Source: Pipra filicauda (Eukaryota > Chordata > Aves > Passeriformes > Pipridae). Taken from it: DNA of 64,000 bases. A program made the position numbers and the translations under genes. Shown piece by piece: positions 12,101-24,412 of the stretch (position 1 is its first letter; every line of letters starts with the position of its first letter). The notes beneath the pieces are model-generated. The model was not told the DNA's origin, searched no databases, and worked only from the letters and a program-made list of their open reading frames with translations. The stretch spans positions 637,224-701,223 of the forward strand of contig NW_024104998.1 in NCBI RefSeq assembly GCF_003945595.2. The letters are read 5' to 3'.

Positions 12101-15100
12101 TTTAATGTATTGATAAAACTGATATATTAAAGCCAAACATTACATTAAGGCCACTTTTATGGCTATTATACAAACTCAGCCTATGTTACTTTTATTATTA
12201 AAGACAATTATTTACTCAAAAGTTATTGTCTAATGCAAATTATTTCTTTGTAAAAGTGGTATGATAAAATCACTTTTGTAATTTTAGCATAATTAAAATA
12301 CAAGACACTCCATTCCTCCTGCTTGAATTAAAATAATTTTTCCACAAGTAAAGTATGGCTCACTCTTATGAAGTGATAATGCTACAAGGAAGGCCCTACA
12401 AAGAGAGTACGTCAAGGATTAATGATAGAATTAAGCATTGTAAATTTAGTCATTAGCACAATGCTCTTTGTTTAGAAGCATTAAGCTGTACCATTTCAAT
12501 AAAAAATGCTATTTCATATGAGACAAGCTGCTTAAAAATGTAATTCTATTGCTTACTCACAGGACCTGGAAACAAGCAGATAAGGCATGCAAGCTACAAA
12601 TAGTGTTTTTCACTGTTAAAGAGTGCTAGTCCAAGTTAAAAAGAATTGTAAAAGTGTGTGAAACCACAAACATTTTAAGAAGATTAAGACAAAGACTGTA
12701 TAGGAAAAGACCTCCTTATGTAGTCAACATATAAATACTCAGTATTTCCATTGTTTCCCTTGAATGTCCTGTTTCTTGACTCCTTTAAGACCAAACTGAA
12801 GATTAGGCTATTCTAACAGCAAAGTCAAAGTTAATTAGTCTTAACTAACAGCCAAGTTGTAAACTACTTAAGGTCAACTCCACCCTCAGGAAAATGAGCA
12901 TTAGTGAGACATTTTAAAGCACTGTCTGTTTTTATAAGCAGTGCAGGGAAAGGCTAAGCCAATAAAACATGATCATTCCATTCTATATTTTAATATTAGC
13001 CTCTAAAGGACAGAACACTCCCATGTGCTTTGATGACAAAGCCTTGCACCATACTAATAACAGTACATGAGTAAAGGAAATTACTGTCATTTTGCTTTGA
13101 TTTTGTTCACTGAATGTAACAAGCAAACAACAGTGAAACCTCTATCAAATGGCCAGTGATTAGAGGTTTCTGTACGGCTAGGACAACAAAGAGAGCCCCA
13201 GAGACTGCTGGGGCTTCCTCTTTTTAACCTGAAGATGAATAATTAGGGTCTGGGTTGATTCTGGATTTTGAGAAAAAAAAATAAAAAAAAAAAGAAAAGA
13301 AAAATCTTTGGATGTTATTTGGAAAATGCTAGGCGTGAACAGCTGTTGTTAATTATGACTTCATTTTCTGCTCCAGACTTCTTTGGTTGCATGCCATAAC
13401 TGCATGGGGCATGGGGGTTTACAGCTTGAAAATAGCCTTGTCATTTGGTGAAGTCTAACAGAGCAAAAGGGGCTTGATAAATGATAAAAAAGTTCCTTGG
13501 AAAGCTCCTTAGATCAGATTAGTTCTCAGTTGTTTGTTTTTAGAATCCCAATAGTCTCGAACAATTAAAAGGTAAACACGTGAGGTCACACAATTCTTGA
13601 ACCGTATAGAAAATATTTAACAGCTATTGAATTACTCTTGAAAGAAACCCTTCTGTCCTTTATTTACATGGTCTGTTTATATGCTCTGCTTAAAAAGTTA
13701 AATAAATTGAGTTAATCACATAATTAAACTCCAATTTAACTTGTATTCCTTCATATATGGAACATCAGACAAATGCTTAAGTATCTTGATGAACTGGGGT
13801 CTTAGGGTGTGACTCTAAAAGCTACTATGCAGTCTGGCCTTGAGCCAGCAGTGCTAACTTGCAAAGCTTAAAGTCTGGGGAAGACAAGTAACATGTTCTT
13901 TGGCAAACTGTGGGATTTCCCTCCTCCTTCCCCCCACCTCCTTCCCTTTACTGGATCATTAGAAGAGACATCAACATTTTACAGAGCTGAATCTTCAAAA
14001 CACTATTGAAAAATCTCACACCTTCGTTTCTACATAGAGTTAAGGTGGTGGTTCAAGCAAAAGGAGGTGGTCCAGATAATCTAGTACTGTTAAAATTCAG
14101 ATGGGGAAGAGGGTGGAGGGTTATGGGATTAAGAGGGTGTTGATTTATTTAATGGGTATTTTCATTACATACTTTACATTGCTGTCTTCTGGAATAAAAC
14201 AAGATTTACTGTAATAAAAGCTTCTTAGCATTCAATTTATTTGTACCATTTCCATGAATCCAGCTGTTCTGTTTATTCTTTCTATTGTCCTTTTGCTTTT
14301 CTAGAGAAAGTGATTACCCTTTACATGGAATCATTGAAATTAAGAACAGTGAGGCATTCTAATCCAGACCTAAGTTTATAGAAGAATGATGCTGCACAGA
14401 CTATGGTGAGGAAATGCATTAGGAAAATCCTTCTAATTTGCTGCTGTAAAGTGCAGCAGCAACAGGACACTTTTAGCTGGTGTTCAACGTAATTGTGAGA
14501 ATGATGGGACTCGAACTGCCCTCTATGTGAAATTTATCCTTCATCCAATCAGCAGAAACAACTAATGCACTGAAAGGTATATTATATCTCATCTACTTCC
14601 TAATAAAGTCGGTGGTGTCCAATCAGACACCTATTGTTAGTAGAGAATCTGAAATTGATACAATCACCACATTGATCTACAATTGAGTCAGTCATTTGCT
14701 TGCTGCCAGGTCCTCCTCCCCTTCCACTGCATAGCCATTTCAGAGCAGGAGCCCACTGCACTGAGTTTCAGAACACTCTAATGATCAGATTTTTTAGTGA
14801 GACTGGGCTAAATAACGCTAGTTTACTCAGCCCAGCTCCAAAGAGGGGCTAGTTATAATGCCACGTGGAAGTGTGGAGGGTACAATGCCAGACAGCTCGC
14901 CAGATAACCAAGGAAATGTGTGCCCGCTCTAAACCCTACTATCACACCCAGCCTGGAAGCAGAGGAGATGAGGTTGATTGTTTCATTTTACACACAATTG
15001 TCTGCCAAAACTGCTGCAGAATCTCTTATTGATGGACTGCTGGTAAGTTGTCTGGACTGGGAGAGAAAGGAAAGCAAAAGAAAAAAGAGAGCTTTGAAAT

Positions 15101-15771
15101 ATTCTTCTTATGCTTACGAACTCATGAGGATACAGAGATAGGGGACAGGAACCACTATTGCCATTAGAGACATATTTGTCCTGGGATAACAACCAAATGG
15201 ATCTACCTATCTATCCCTGTATATGTTAATGTTTAATATGTGAAAGATACAGAAAGTGCAATTAAAAAAAATAATTTAAAAGGCAAAGGAAAACAAAAGC
15301 AAAAATGATAATAGGTAGAGATAAAAAGACAATCAAAAACCTCATTTCCACCTGAAGACTATGACTTCTGAAATTCATAAAAATGGCCATTCATAAATCT
15401 CACATTTTTGAGTCTCATTTAGCCTCAGATACTGGTTAGTAAGTATATGAATGAATACTGCTGCTTATTTGGATCATTTAAATGAAAGCTTTCAGTTTCA
15501 TCCAGCCATATATATTTTAGATTCAGGGTCTTGGTAGAGTTCAAAAGGAGCAAAATCACGAGCTCTACATTCCCTCCTCTGCCCCCAGTTCTTGTAATGA
15601 ATATTGAAAAGGTTATTGCTTTCGGCCAATATTTTTCATCCTGGATGGAAAGGAAAGATTAAGTATAAAGCCTACTAAAAAAGCTAATAGCTGAATAATG
15701 TACTAAAAAAAAACCCAAAAAGCCAAACTAGGACAAAAAATCCCACTGACCCAACAACAAGAACCAAACAA
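3111..15771. other. Long AT-rich intergenic stretch, no gene seen
   Basis: About 12.7 kb without a recognisable gene or intact transposon. The longest open frame, 148 codons at 6729-7175 on the minus strand, shows no motif I recognise and is about what chance gives in AT-rich DNA of this length. The part around 12050-12700 is rich in homeodomain-like TAATTA/ATTAA words and has an octamer ATGCAAAT near 12233, so it could hold a conserved enhancer, but nothing here proves that. Several A/T homopolymers occur (for example near 9000, 9555 and 13270). Confidence 0.6.
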
Positions 15772-16338
15772 TGAACAAAGAAAGGAAGAAGGGAAAGGGG
15801 AAGGGAAATGGGGAAAAGGAAGGGGGAGGAGAGAGAGGGGAGGGGGAGGAGAAGGGAAAAGGAAAAGGGGAAAGGGGAAAGGTGATGGAGACGAGGGGAA
15901 AGGAAGGTTTGAGAAGGTTTAGGAAGGGAAGGGAAGGTTTGGGAAAGGGAAGGTTTTGGAAGGTTTGGGAAGGGAAGGGAAGGTTTGGGAAAGGAAGGAA
16001 ATGTTTGGGAAGGGAAGGTTTGGGAAGGTAAAAGGGAAGGTAAGGTTTGGGAAGGGAAGGTTTGGGAAGGAAAGGTTTGGGAAGGTTTGGGAAGGGAAGG
16101 TTTGGGAAGGGAAGGTTTGGGAAGGGAAGGTTTGGGAAGGTTTGGGAAGGGAAGGTTTGGGAAGGGAAGGTTTGGGAAGGGAAGGTTTGGGAAGGTTTGG
16201 GAAGGTTTGGGAAGGGAAGGGAAGGGAAGGGGAATGGGAGGGGAGGGAAGGGGAACGGGAGGGGAGGGGAACGGGAGGGGAGGAGAGGGGAAGGGAAGGG
16301 GGAAGGGAAGGGGGAAGGGAGGGAGGGAAGGAGGGACT
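15772..16338 (+). repeat. Polypurine minisatellite, GGGAAGGTTT units
   Basis: About 570 bp almost free of C on the plus strand. The core (about 15905-16215) is built from 5-base blocks GGGAA and GGTTT, combined as 10-base and 15-base units, with many near-perfect copies in tandem. The flanks are simpler: GGGAAA/GGGGAA before the core, and GGGAGGGGAACGGGA-like repeats after it. Four or more G-runs lie close together throughout, so G-quadruplex or triplex DNA is possible. Open frames of 86-152 codons seen here in several frames on both strands are artefacts of the repeat. Confidence 0.95.
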
Positions 16339-19300
16339 ACTAACCTGGAGATGAAGAGTCATCATCTCGTTTTCCATACACTATTTATTCTCTTCAGGCA
16401 GTATCCAGGTTAATGACAATTGGAAAGGGAATTTAAATCAGATAGAAAAATCAGTGTAACAATTTCCTCCCCTTATCTGGATTATGGCACTGGTTATTAA
16501 TATTTCATAAATATATTATTTTCCTTTTCGTCAATTCTCACATCATTTTCTCCCTGTATAATTTGTAACAAAAAAGAAAAAAGTGTAGCTATTTTACTAA
16601 GAGTGTGTTGTCTAAGTGAGTGTCACAGGTACAAAATGTTTCCTTTTTTTCCTCCTGTTGTTTCAACCCTACCCAATGACTGAAAACTGAATAGCTAGGA
16701 CAATCATGAGCTTTTAGGGCCCTATTCATAAAAAAAAGCTACAAGCCATTTATGCACAAATGTTGCTACTTTCATATGGAAACAAGCTACATAAAGAATT
16801 CTGCTTTGTGATTCACCAGCCCTCTTTATGTTAACATATTTTTCCTCAGTGGTATACATTAACAGTGCACAATTCCACAGAGGGGATACGGACAAAAGCA
16901 AAGGATTTTTAGTATTTTTTTCAGAAAAACCTTAACAAGCTCAGTGTTTCTCTGTCTTTTTTCCCCCCTCTAGTGAACTAAGGCGAGTCTGCTTCTTCTT
17001 GAAAGTAATTGTAATTTCTTTAAATACTGGTGAATTTTTATCATTATCAGATATGAAGGCAGAGAACCTGTAAAAATATTCTTAAAGGTAATGTTTAAAG
17101 GAGAATATTTGAATATTTATCACTTGACAATGCATTTTTTTTACCTGATTCATTCAGGTATTGTTTCCTCACCAGTCAAGACATGTTTATTTAGGATGTT
17201 AGATGACAGCCTAAAATGATATTAGATACAGATATATCGAAGTATTAGAGTTTTATAATGTCTGTTAGAGGCACACTCCCACTGCAGAAACGACACCCTT
17301 AACAGACAGCAGAAAACCTACACGTGATCTTAACCTAAAGCCACAGGAACTATGTAATATCAAGTTTCCTTTTTTTCCTGCTTAATTTTTTTCCCCCTCT
17401 CAAGATGATATTGCTACAGATTACACAAAGCATCTCTGGAAAGAAAGGGGTACATCAGCACAGCTTTCATCTGGTCAATTAATGAATTAGACCCTGTTAG
17501 GAAACAAAGACTTGTGCTATTGTTCAAAATGAATGTTCATGGAAGTTCACAATTTCCCCTGGCTATGGCTCAGTGATGGCTTGTATGTCTCTCTTGTAAT
17601 GAAGACAGTGAAAAACCTCATACACATCCCTAGGTAGGACATGCTGTGACAGACTGGATTATTATATTACTGGATTGGAACGAACTCAAGAGAGTATGTT
17701 GGGGTGGAAGGGCTCGTGGAGCCCACATGGCAGCCCCTGAAGCTTCACCAGGTGACCCTGGAGCTCTATCAGTCAAAGATAGCCTCAGAGACACCACACC
17801 CCCTGGAACTCCTAACCCAGCCTCTGATTATCTACACCACCCCTCACTCTTGCCTGGAGCTCCAGAGTAACCAGTGGGCCAGAAGTTCCACTTGGGAAGA
17901 GTGGCCACAGGGGGCCAGAGACCATCAAACCAGCAGCATATGGTCTCCATTTTGCTCAAGACCTACGCCCCACCTTTCCGGAAGCTGGACTTACACAGGA
18001 CTCTCTGGTAGTAGCTATTTTTATGTTATTCTTCTCTCTTCTTCCTCCTTCCTCCCTTTCTTTTGTTAATATTTTGGTTAACTTAAAACTGAGTGGGTGA
18101 GATTTTGCTAGGTTCTGTGGGTTGGCATGTGCTAAATCAATGCTTTGTGGAATGCTTTGTTTTGGGTTGTATTTAAACTTTTGCCAAGATCTCTTATTTT
18201 CTCCCATATTTTCTAAAATTATCTGTAACAATACCTCCTGAGAAAATGTATGCAGCAAAATCTCTCTCTTTATGCTACCTCAAGGCATTAAAGAATTGAA
18301 TAATCTTCAAAACTTCCAGTTGGTGAATTTTTGTAGTCTTGAATATTTTTAAAAGCATTACTCCCAGTTGAGCTTGTGGCTCTGGGGCTGCAATCTTCCT
18401 CATGGCTTTAAAGAAGACTTACTATAGAAGTTTTTGGGTGGAGTACTGCTTCAAAAGGGTGTACTGATCAGTTTTGGGCTTTGTTTCTTCAGTGTGTAGT
18501 GAGTGTCTACAAAAGCATCTTATGAAATAAAAGCCCAATTCCTGTAACTTAATTTCCTAATGGGGAAAACTCACAGAAACTAGAATTTCGATTAGTGATG
18601 AATCAAAAAGTGAAACTAGAATAAATAGAAAATACTTGTATATATATGTACATGTTCATCTTTTCAATTTTATAATATACATTTACATATTAATTCTGGT
18701 AATAACAAGTCATAACTCAGGAGATGAGAGAAAGGCAAGCTGGAAGTCAGCAGTGCAAGTTTTCTCGTACTGGAAAAGTTACATAGCTGTTGCACAGCAC
18801 TGAGATATAGAGGTAGCTTAACTTCATTGTCACAGCAAATATGTTGTAACACTAATGCCATTGCACTTCTAAGTCGTTCATATCTTTTGAGCTGTCTCAT
18901 TTAAATTGATAAACAGAGCTGGCAACCTGTCTGGAATGAAGTTTCTCCCCTTTATTCTGAAATGAATAACCTATTAGACTTTGTAATTTGCTTTTTTTTT
19001 TTTTTTTTCTGGTCACAGTGACCAATGTATTGTTCAACAGAGTACATAGTCTGAATATGGGAGAAAGTAATTCAACCACAGCATAGCCAACAGTTTGCTA
19101 TCTTGGATGCTTTACATATGTTTTTAGGTAGAAGCAACAATTTAATGTTGACAATATCATCTTTCATTAATGTATTTTTAATCTGGATATTTGTTTGCTT
19201 AAAATTTATTCTTTGAAAACAGCATGTCATCTGCTGCAACTGTGACTAGTTGGTAGCACATAATACCAATGCGCTCAGTAGACACATAGACTTAGTAGGG

Positions 19301-20372
19301 AGAAGACTGGCAAACTTTGACACTTGCTTTCTATTGAAAGTATTGTCATTCTTTACTGTCCTAAGGGCAATTCACTTGTAAACTGTAGCAGAACATAGGC
19401 TGCATTTATGCAGTAACAATGTAGACAGAGAAGCCCCCACATCTGTGTTAATTAGATGTTATGTTCGCTAAAAAAAGATAGCTACAAACAACGCAATATT
19501 TAGATATTAAGAGTGGTTCCAGGTTTAATTGAGCAAATGCCACCAGTTCTACTAAAGCTGTTAGAAGTTCTTCCTTGTTATATCCTACTAACTATCCCCA
19601 TTGTATTGGAAAATACTATGTAAAGAAACTGTCCATTCTTAAACAAAAGACATGGTTAGGTGTAGGTTTTGTTATAGAAGTGGATATTCGTTTTGCTTAT
19701 AGAAGTGGCAACTTCTTTAACATCTCTTTATTTATTTTTAAATTTCTATAAAACAAACTGTTGGAATTGGTTTTCTGAAGTCAGAAAATGTTCTATGCCT
19801 CAATATGAATAGATACCAACACTGGAAAATTCAAAAAACACCTAGGTCTGTTTGCACACAGACCTTACAAACAAACCTGTTAGAGGCAGAAACTCACTCT
19901 GATCAAAAGGAATCCATGCTTAAAATCCTTGAAAATGCCAAATACTTCCTATTTATACAGGTTATGCACTGCTGAGGACTAGAGCCTGTTTCTCCTCAAC
20001 TCAACTGAAAATGCACTTGACTTATTAACACCAAGTCTTAACATGCCAGAATTGTTTCCTGTACACACAAATAAACAGACACCCATGAAGCAGACAGGCA
20101 CAGATAATATGTTTTAATTGCTGTATATTCATCATTTATCTCAATTACAATTTGAGCATCATGAATAGCCTATAAGATGAACATACTCTCACAAAATAGG
20201 ACAAGAAAAAGGAAGAAATGGAGAGGGAATCTTAGCTATGTCTGTTTTGATTTGGCATTACACTAATCGTAAGTCACATACCAAATTCACCCTTCCACAG
20301 TGATAGGGAAAGCTAATAGACAGCAACGTTATTGTTTGTGTGTGTGTGTATGTAAAAAAAGGAAAAATATCT
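16339..20372. other. Intergenic DNA with one GC-richer patch, no gene seen
   Basis: Mostly unique AT-rich sequence. The patch at about 17640-18070 is richer in G and C than its surroundings and is followed by a pyrimidine run (TTCTTCCTCCTTCC near 18040), reminiscent of an LTR or other old retrovirus-derived piece. I could not find paired TG...CA ends or a target duplication, so I do not name it. A short TG microsatellite lies at about 20335-20352. Confidence 0.5.
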
Positions 20373-20991
20373 TGTGTTGGTTTTGCCACCTGCCATTTGA
20401 TTTTCTTTCCTGTGATTATTAATATACTTTTACTTGTTGTCGTTTGACACCAGCCAATAACCAAGCCCCATGCAGCTGCTCACTCACTAACTTATCAGAG
20501 AGATCAGGGAGAGAATCAGAAAGGTAAAAGCTAGGAAAATCATGGGTTGAAGTACAGTTTAACAGAGAAAGCAAAAGCTCCTCACACAAGCAAAGCAAAC
20601 CAAAGAATTAATTCACTTCTTCCCATGGGCAGACATCCCCTGGACAGCAGGGCTCTACCATATGGAATGGTGACTTGAGAAGAAAATGTCATCACTCCAA
20701 ATGTTCCCCCCACTTCCTTCTTCTTCTCTCTACTTTATATACTGAGCATGATGCCATATGGTATGGAATATCCCTCTGGGCAGTTGGGGTCACCTGTCCT
20801 GGCTGTATCTTCTCCCAGTCACCCACGAACCCACAACTTCCTCAATAGTGTAGCAGTACAAAAAGTAGAAAAGGCCTTGGCTCTGTGTAAGCCCTGCTCA
20901 GCAATAACAAAAACATCTCTATATTATCAATCCTGTGTTCAGTAAAAATCCAAAACACAGCCAACATGAAGAAAATTAACCGGCCAAAACA
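20373..20991 (-). mobile_element. Old solo LTR of an avian endogenous retrovirus, minus strand
   Basis: The ends are inverted relatives: TGTGTTGGTTTTGCC at the low end, and on the minus strand TGTTTTGGCCGG at the high end, giving a TG...CA element of about 619 bp. The interior matches, from memory, a very common bird LTR that reads on the plus strand as a stretch with CATATGGTATGGAATATCCC near 20755 and AAAAGGCCTTGGCTCTGTGT near 20868. On the minus strand GTATATAAAG (about 20733-20742) would be the TATA box, which supports minus orientation. No exact target duplication remains (TATCT left, TTACC right), consistent with age. No internal retroviral genes adjoin it, so it is read as solo. Confidence 0.72.
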
Positions 20992-23110
20992 TTACCCCAG
21001 CCCAAACTACTCTACTGTTTTTATGTAATACTGTGTTCATATGTGTGCATTTGTGTGATTAGTGACTACACTATCTCAGTTTTTGCTTTAAACATACCTT
21101 CTCACAAGTATCAATTTTATACTTGGTGAGTGATGGTGAAGAATAGCAAGATTTTTTTCAAATTTCCTTAAGATCTTTTTGCCCAGCCAAAGGAAACACC
21201 TCAGTCCTTGTCATTCATATTTTAGTCTTATCACAGAGGTTTATCAACAGTCATTAGGCAAGATAAATGATAAACCTGTCTTTATCATTTGTAGGTTAGT
21301 TATAACATCGGACTGACATTAAAAAGTCACTTAGAGATATGCAAATTTCAAAGACAAATTCAATCTCTTCATTATACCTCTTTAAAATAAACAAAGGATG
21401 CTAATGATCTTTTTCTGTGGAAAAAGAAAAAGCACACTTCTCCCAGCTCCAGTTTTGCCACAGCAGAAAGCCATTCACACTACTCGAAAGCCCAGCCCAA
21501 CCCATAGAAACAGAGATTCTTGAAAAACATTCACGAGAGATTTCTTTTTGAGCTTCACCCTGAAGGCTGCCAAGTCTAATTTACTGACATAAATCCTGCC
21601 TTGGTTTCTCTCAAGGGAACCATATAGTATAAAGTTCTTCCTCTTGTGTAGATCACCATCGGTACTGTCAAGTTCCGACTCATGAAAAATAAAACCTGCA
21701 AAATCGAACTTAACATGGCTGCTTAAGAAAAGAAGTATCACAACCCTCTAATTTCTTTTTATCCAGTGCTAAAGACGATGCTGCAGACCAAACAGCAAAA
21801 GGTTTGGGTACCTCCTTACCAGCTTGCTCATGTGATGCTTCTTTAGTGACTACAGCTCAGGCTGAAAGCCAGGGACCGTGTGGGTAAGTGCCCTTGAACA
21901 CTGCATGTCCTACATAGCATCTGAGACTGCCTCCTACTTCATGCCCCAAGTCCCATATGCTGAAGATACCTTCTCAGCCCAGCATGGGAAGAGCTGGGTT
22001 GCACAAGCTGGGGCATAAGGTGGGAGGGAGACTGTGCATCCCTGAGATGTGGGTACCAGGAAGTGTAAAATAAGAGCAATGTTGCATGCGCCGGTCTAGA
22101 GAGGTCTGCATATTGTGTTAGAAAACAGTTTTCTGTTTAATCACATAATAATCAGGAATTGGAATCACAGAAATAGAAATTAATCCTATTATCTTCCAGC
22201 ATCAATAATCATTATACCAGATATAGTGTAGGATTTTACCTTACCTTTGAGAGCTGTTCAGTGAAACCTGGGAACATGTCTTCAAGAGTGGTTTTTTCCT
22301 TATGGGAACAGATAGTGAAGTGCAGAAAATTGATGCTTTTCTCCCCAGAGGAAGTACATGATGTCAGCCACTTGCCAGGCAGCTGACAAGAATGCCTCAC
22401 CATTAAAAACTACCCTCTGTTTTAAGTATTCATTAAGTAATAGGAATTTCATTGAGCAACAGAGACTTCCTTTTGCCACCAGCCTGCCTAGAGGGAGATC
22501 ATACCTTTAGTGTTCTCAAAATATTTGTCATGGGCAAAGACTGAGAAAGACAATAACAAGCTCTACACAAGATTTCATCCTCAGAAAAGTAGATAACTGT
22601 CCAGGTACTGCATTTGCTTCAGTCAGTGCTGGAATCAGTCTTTCAGCCTAATAAAACAGTACCTTGCTGTGGAGTTTTCACTAATTAACACTTTTGCTGT
22701 TAACAACACAAATTCATCATGAACATTCATCTTCTGTATTCTGAGTCATACTAGAAGGTAAATACTGACTAAACTGCAAAGTTAGACCTAACAGCAGTCT
22801 TTCTAAATTTAACATTTAAACTCAGTTAGCAAACAGATCATTTAGGCTGCCTTCATTGACATTACCTTTTGTCTTCCAGAGATCCAAGCTTAGGCACAGG
22901 GCATCTGTAATTCATCACAGTACTTATATCAGGAATTTTGCCATTATTTGCATCAAGGTAATATGAAAACCAGTTATGTAGTTATTTACTTCATAATAAA
23001 GTAATCAATGACACCTTTCTGGGTACACCTTGGGGAAAGAAAAGGGAAGGACTTCCAGGAGAGAAACTGGGATCATAGTGAAAGATATGTGGGGAAGGGG
23101 ATCTCTGATA
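20992..23110. other. Intergenic DNA, no gene seen
   Basis: Unique-looking sequence between two solo LTRs. No open frame with recognisable motifs and no repeat family that I can name. The 88-codon minus-strand frame at 21475-21741 shows nothing recognisable. Confidence 0.55.
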
Positions 23111-23115
23111 AAAAC
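23111..23115 (+). repeat. Target-site duplication AAAAC, left of LTR A
   Basis: AAAAC lies directly before the TG of LTR A and is repeated directly after its CA at 24326-24330. A 5-bp duplication is what integration of many class III (ERVL-like) avian retroviruses leaves. Confidence 0.85.
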
Positions 23116-24325
23116 TGTAGTGGTTTGAAAAACCTTCTTTTTGAGATAGTAATGGTTTGCCCCATTGATAATACTGGACCAATCAATAGTCCACGTGTAC
23201 CCTACGGAAATTACATACCCACAGAAACGGAAGAGAAGGTAGTGAAGATAGTGTAGTAGGTAGGTAACCATGATCTGAGCCATGAGGAGGCAGGGGGCCA
23301 GTGAACCCCTCTGGGGGCCAAGGGCCCCCAGCCCCCAGCTGAGGCTACGGGAGACCCGGTATAGTGTCAAAGCTGGACTGGGTCCCATAATCAAGAGCTG
23401 GAAGAGTTTCCTACTGTCAGCAGCAGCAGAAGACACTGAAAAGTGGCAGCAGAGCAGTCCTGAACAGAGACAACGGTGGCTAAAAGCCAAAGGATAGCCA
23501 GTAGCAACGAGATAACGTGAAGCCGGCTGAAAGACGCAGAGATGTTCCTGCAGGAGGGAGAGCTGGCAACAAAACAGAGGAAAACTCAACAGAGCTGGTT
23601 TGGGGTAAGACTGTATTACTTTCCCAAACCCCAGAGACTCCTTGAAGAGGAGGGGTGGACTTCCAAACCCTTAGGGAGTTCCGAATGCAGCAGCAGCTAG
23701 AGAGAGAGAGAAAGGAGCTGAAAAACTGGAGTTGTCCTGAGAGCTGAGCCAGGACGGAATGTGGAGGAGGTGGCCGTGCCCTCTGCTGCTGCTGCTTCTA
23801 TCGTGCTGGCGAGCTGAGATAGTTCAGTCTTGGTAAGACTGAACTGAAAGCTGCCTTCAATGTTCTAACCCAAGAGGCGGGAAGACCTACAAGGAAATCC
23901 CCCGAAGGCTCGGGCTCGGGGTTGGAATTTCCACAAAGTAAGAACCAAAATCCTGACTGCCATACTTAAATCTGCTGCCTCAGGAAAATGAAGGACACTA
24001 ACCAGTGCCACAAAAAACTGAAATGAAGGAACTGTGGCCTGAGAAGTGATAGAAAGACTTTTCTCTTTTCTTCTTGGACTTTTATTGAAGAAAAGGAGAA
24101 ATTTAATTTAATGTAAATATATATGTGGGTGTAAATAAACCTTTGTAAATATTTTCCGCTTCCCCCAATAAAGAATGGTTGTGTTTTGTCTGAAAACTCT
24201 CCACATGGGGTGAAAAAGATATCAAGTCCATACCATCACTAAACCCTCTCACAGGGGCAAACTGTGGGAGGGAGGGGGGGGCTTGAACTTAAAAATTAGA
24301 TTCTTGGGAGTTTCAAACCACTACA
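23116..24325 (+). mobile_element. Solo LTR A, avian endogenous retrovirus, plus strand
   Basis: A 1210-bp element that starts TGTAGTGGTTTGAAA and ends with its exact reverse complement TTTCAAACCACTACA, flanked by AAAAC duplications. The TG...CA ends, the size and the lack of internal genes make it a solo LTR. Two AATAAA poly(A) signals near the right end (24134-24139 and 24167-24172) put the transcribed direction on the plus strand. Its interior aligns block by block with the reverse complement of LTR B (59285-60525): CTTGGACTTTTATT, GTGTTTTGTCTG and a GGTAAGA-TGTA stretch near 23604 are shared, so both belong to one family. Class III is inferred only from the 5-bp duplication. Open frames inside, up to 194 codons on the minus strand, have no retroviral motif. 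Confidence 0.88.
24167..24172 (+). promoter_or_regulatory. LTR A polyadenylation signal AATAAA
   Basis: AATAAA in the right part of LTR A, followed by a T/G-rich stretch (GGTTGTGTTTTGTCTG). This is the expected layout at the R/U5 border. A second AATAAA lies 33 bp upstream at 24134-24139. Which one was used cannot be told from the sequence. Confidence 0.6.
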
Positions 24326-24330
24326 AAAAC
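24326..24330 (+). repeat. Target-site duplication AAAAC, right of LTR A
   Basis: Perfect repeat of 23111-23115 directly after the terminal CA of LTR A, confirming both borders. Confidence 0.85.
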
Positions 24331-24377
24331 AAAAGTCAAAATCAAGCTTCAGAAGTGAAAAGTGAAGATAGATGATT

Positions 24378-24412
24378 TTATATATATTTGTGTATATATA
24401 TACATATATAAA
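24378..24412. repeat. TA/TG-rich microsatellite at the 5' break of the RTE LINE
   Basis: An alternating TA/TG tract (TATATATTTGTGTATATATA and so on) ends where similarity to the RTE protein starts. A very similar tract follows the 3' end of the element at about 26366-26390, so the two may be the worn copies of one target-site duplication, or independent TA microsatellites. Confidence 0.6.

Noticed and set aside
14500..14530. tRNA T-arm-like words GGGACTCGAACTG
   Set aside because: No acceptor, D or anticodon stems around it on either strand; a chance match.
15919..16377. 152-codon FPSLPKPS-repeat frame and similar frames on the other strand
   Set aside because: Translation of the purine minisatellite; open in several frames only because the repeat lacks stop codons.
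17640..18300. Possible LTR beginning TGTGACAGACTGG
   Set aside because: No matching CA end, no target duplication and no known family recognised; kept only as a GC-richer patch.
23005..23589. 194-codon minus-strand open frame
   Set aside because: Lies mostly in LTR A, antisense to it, has no domain motif and crosses the LTR border.
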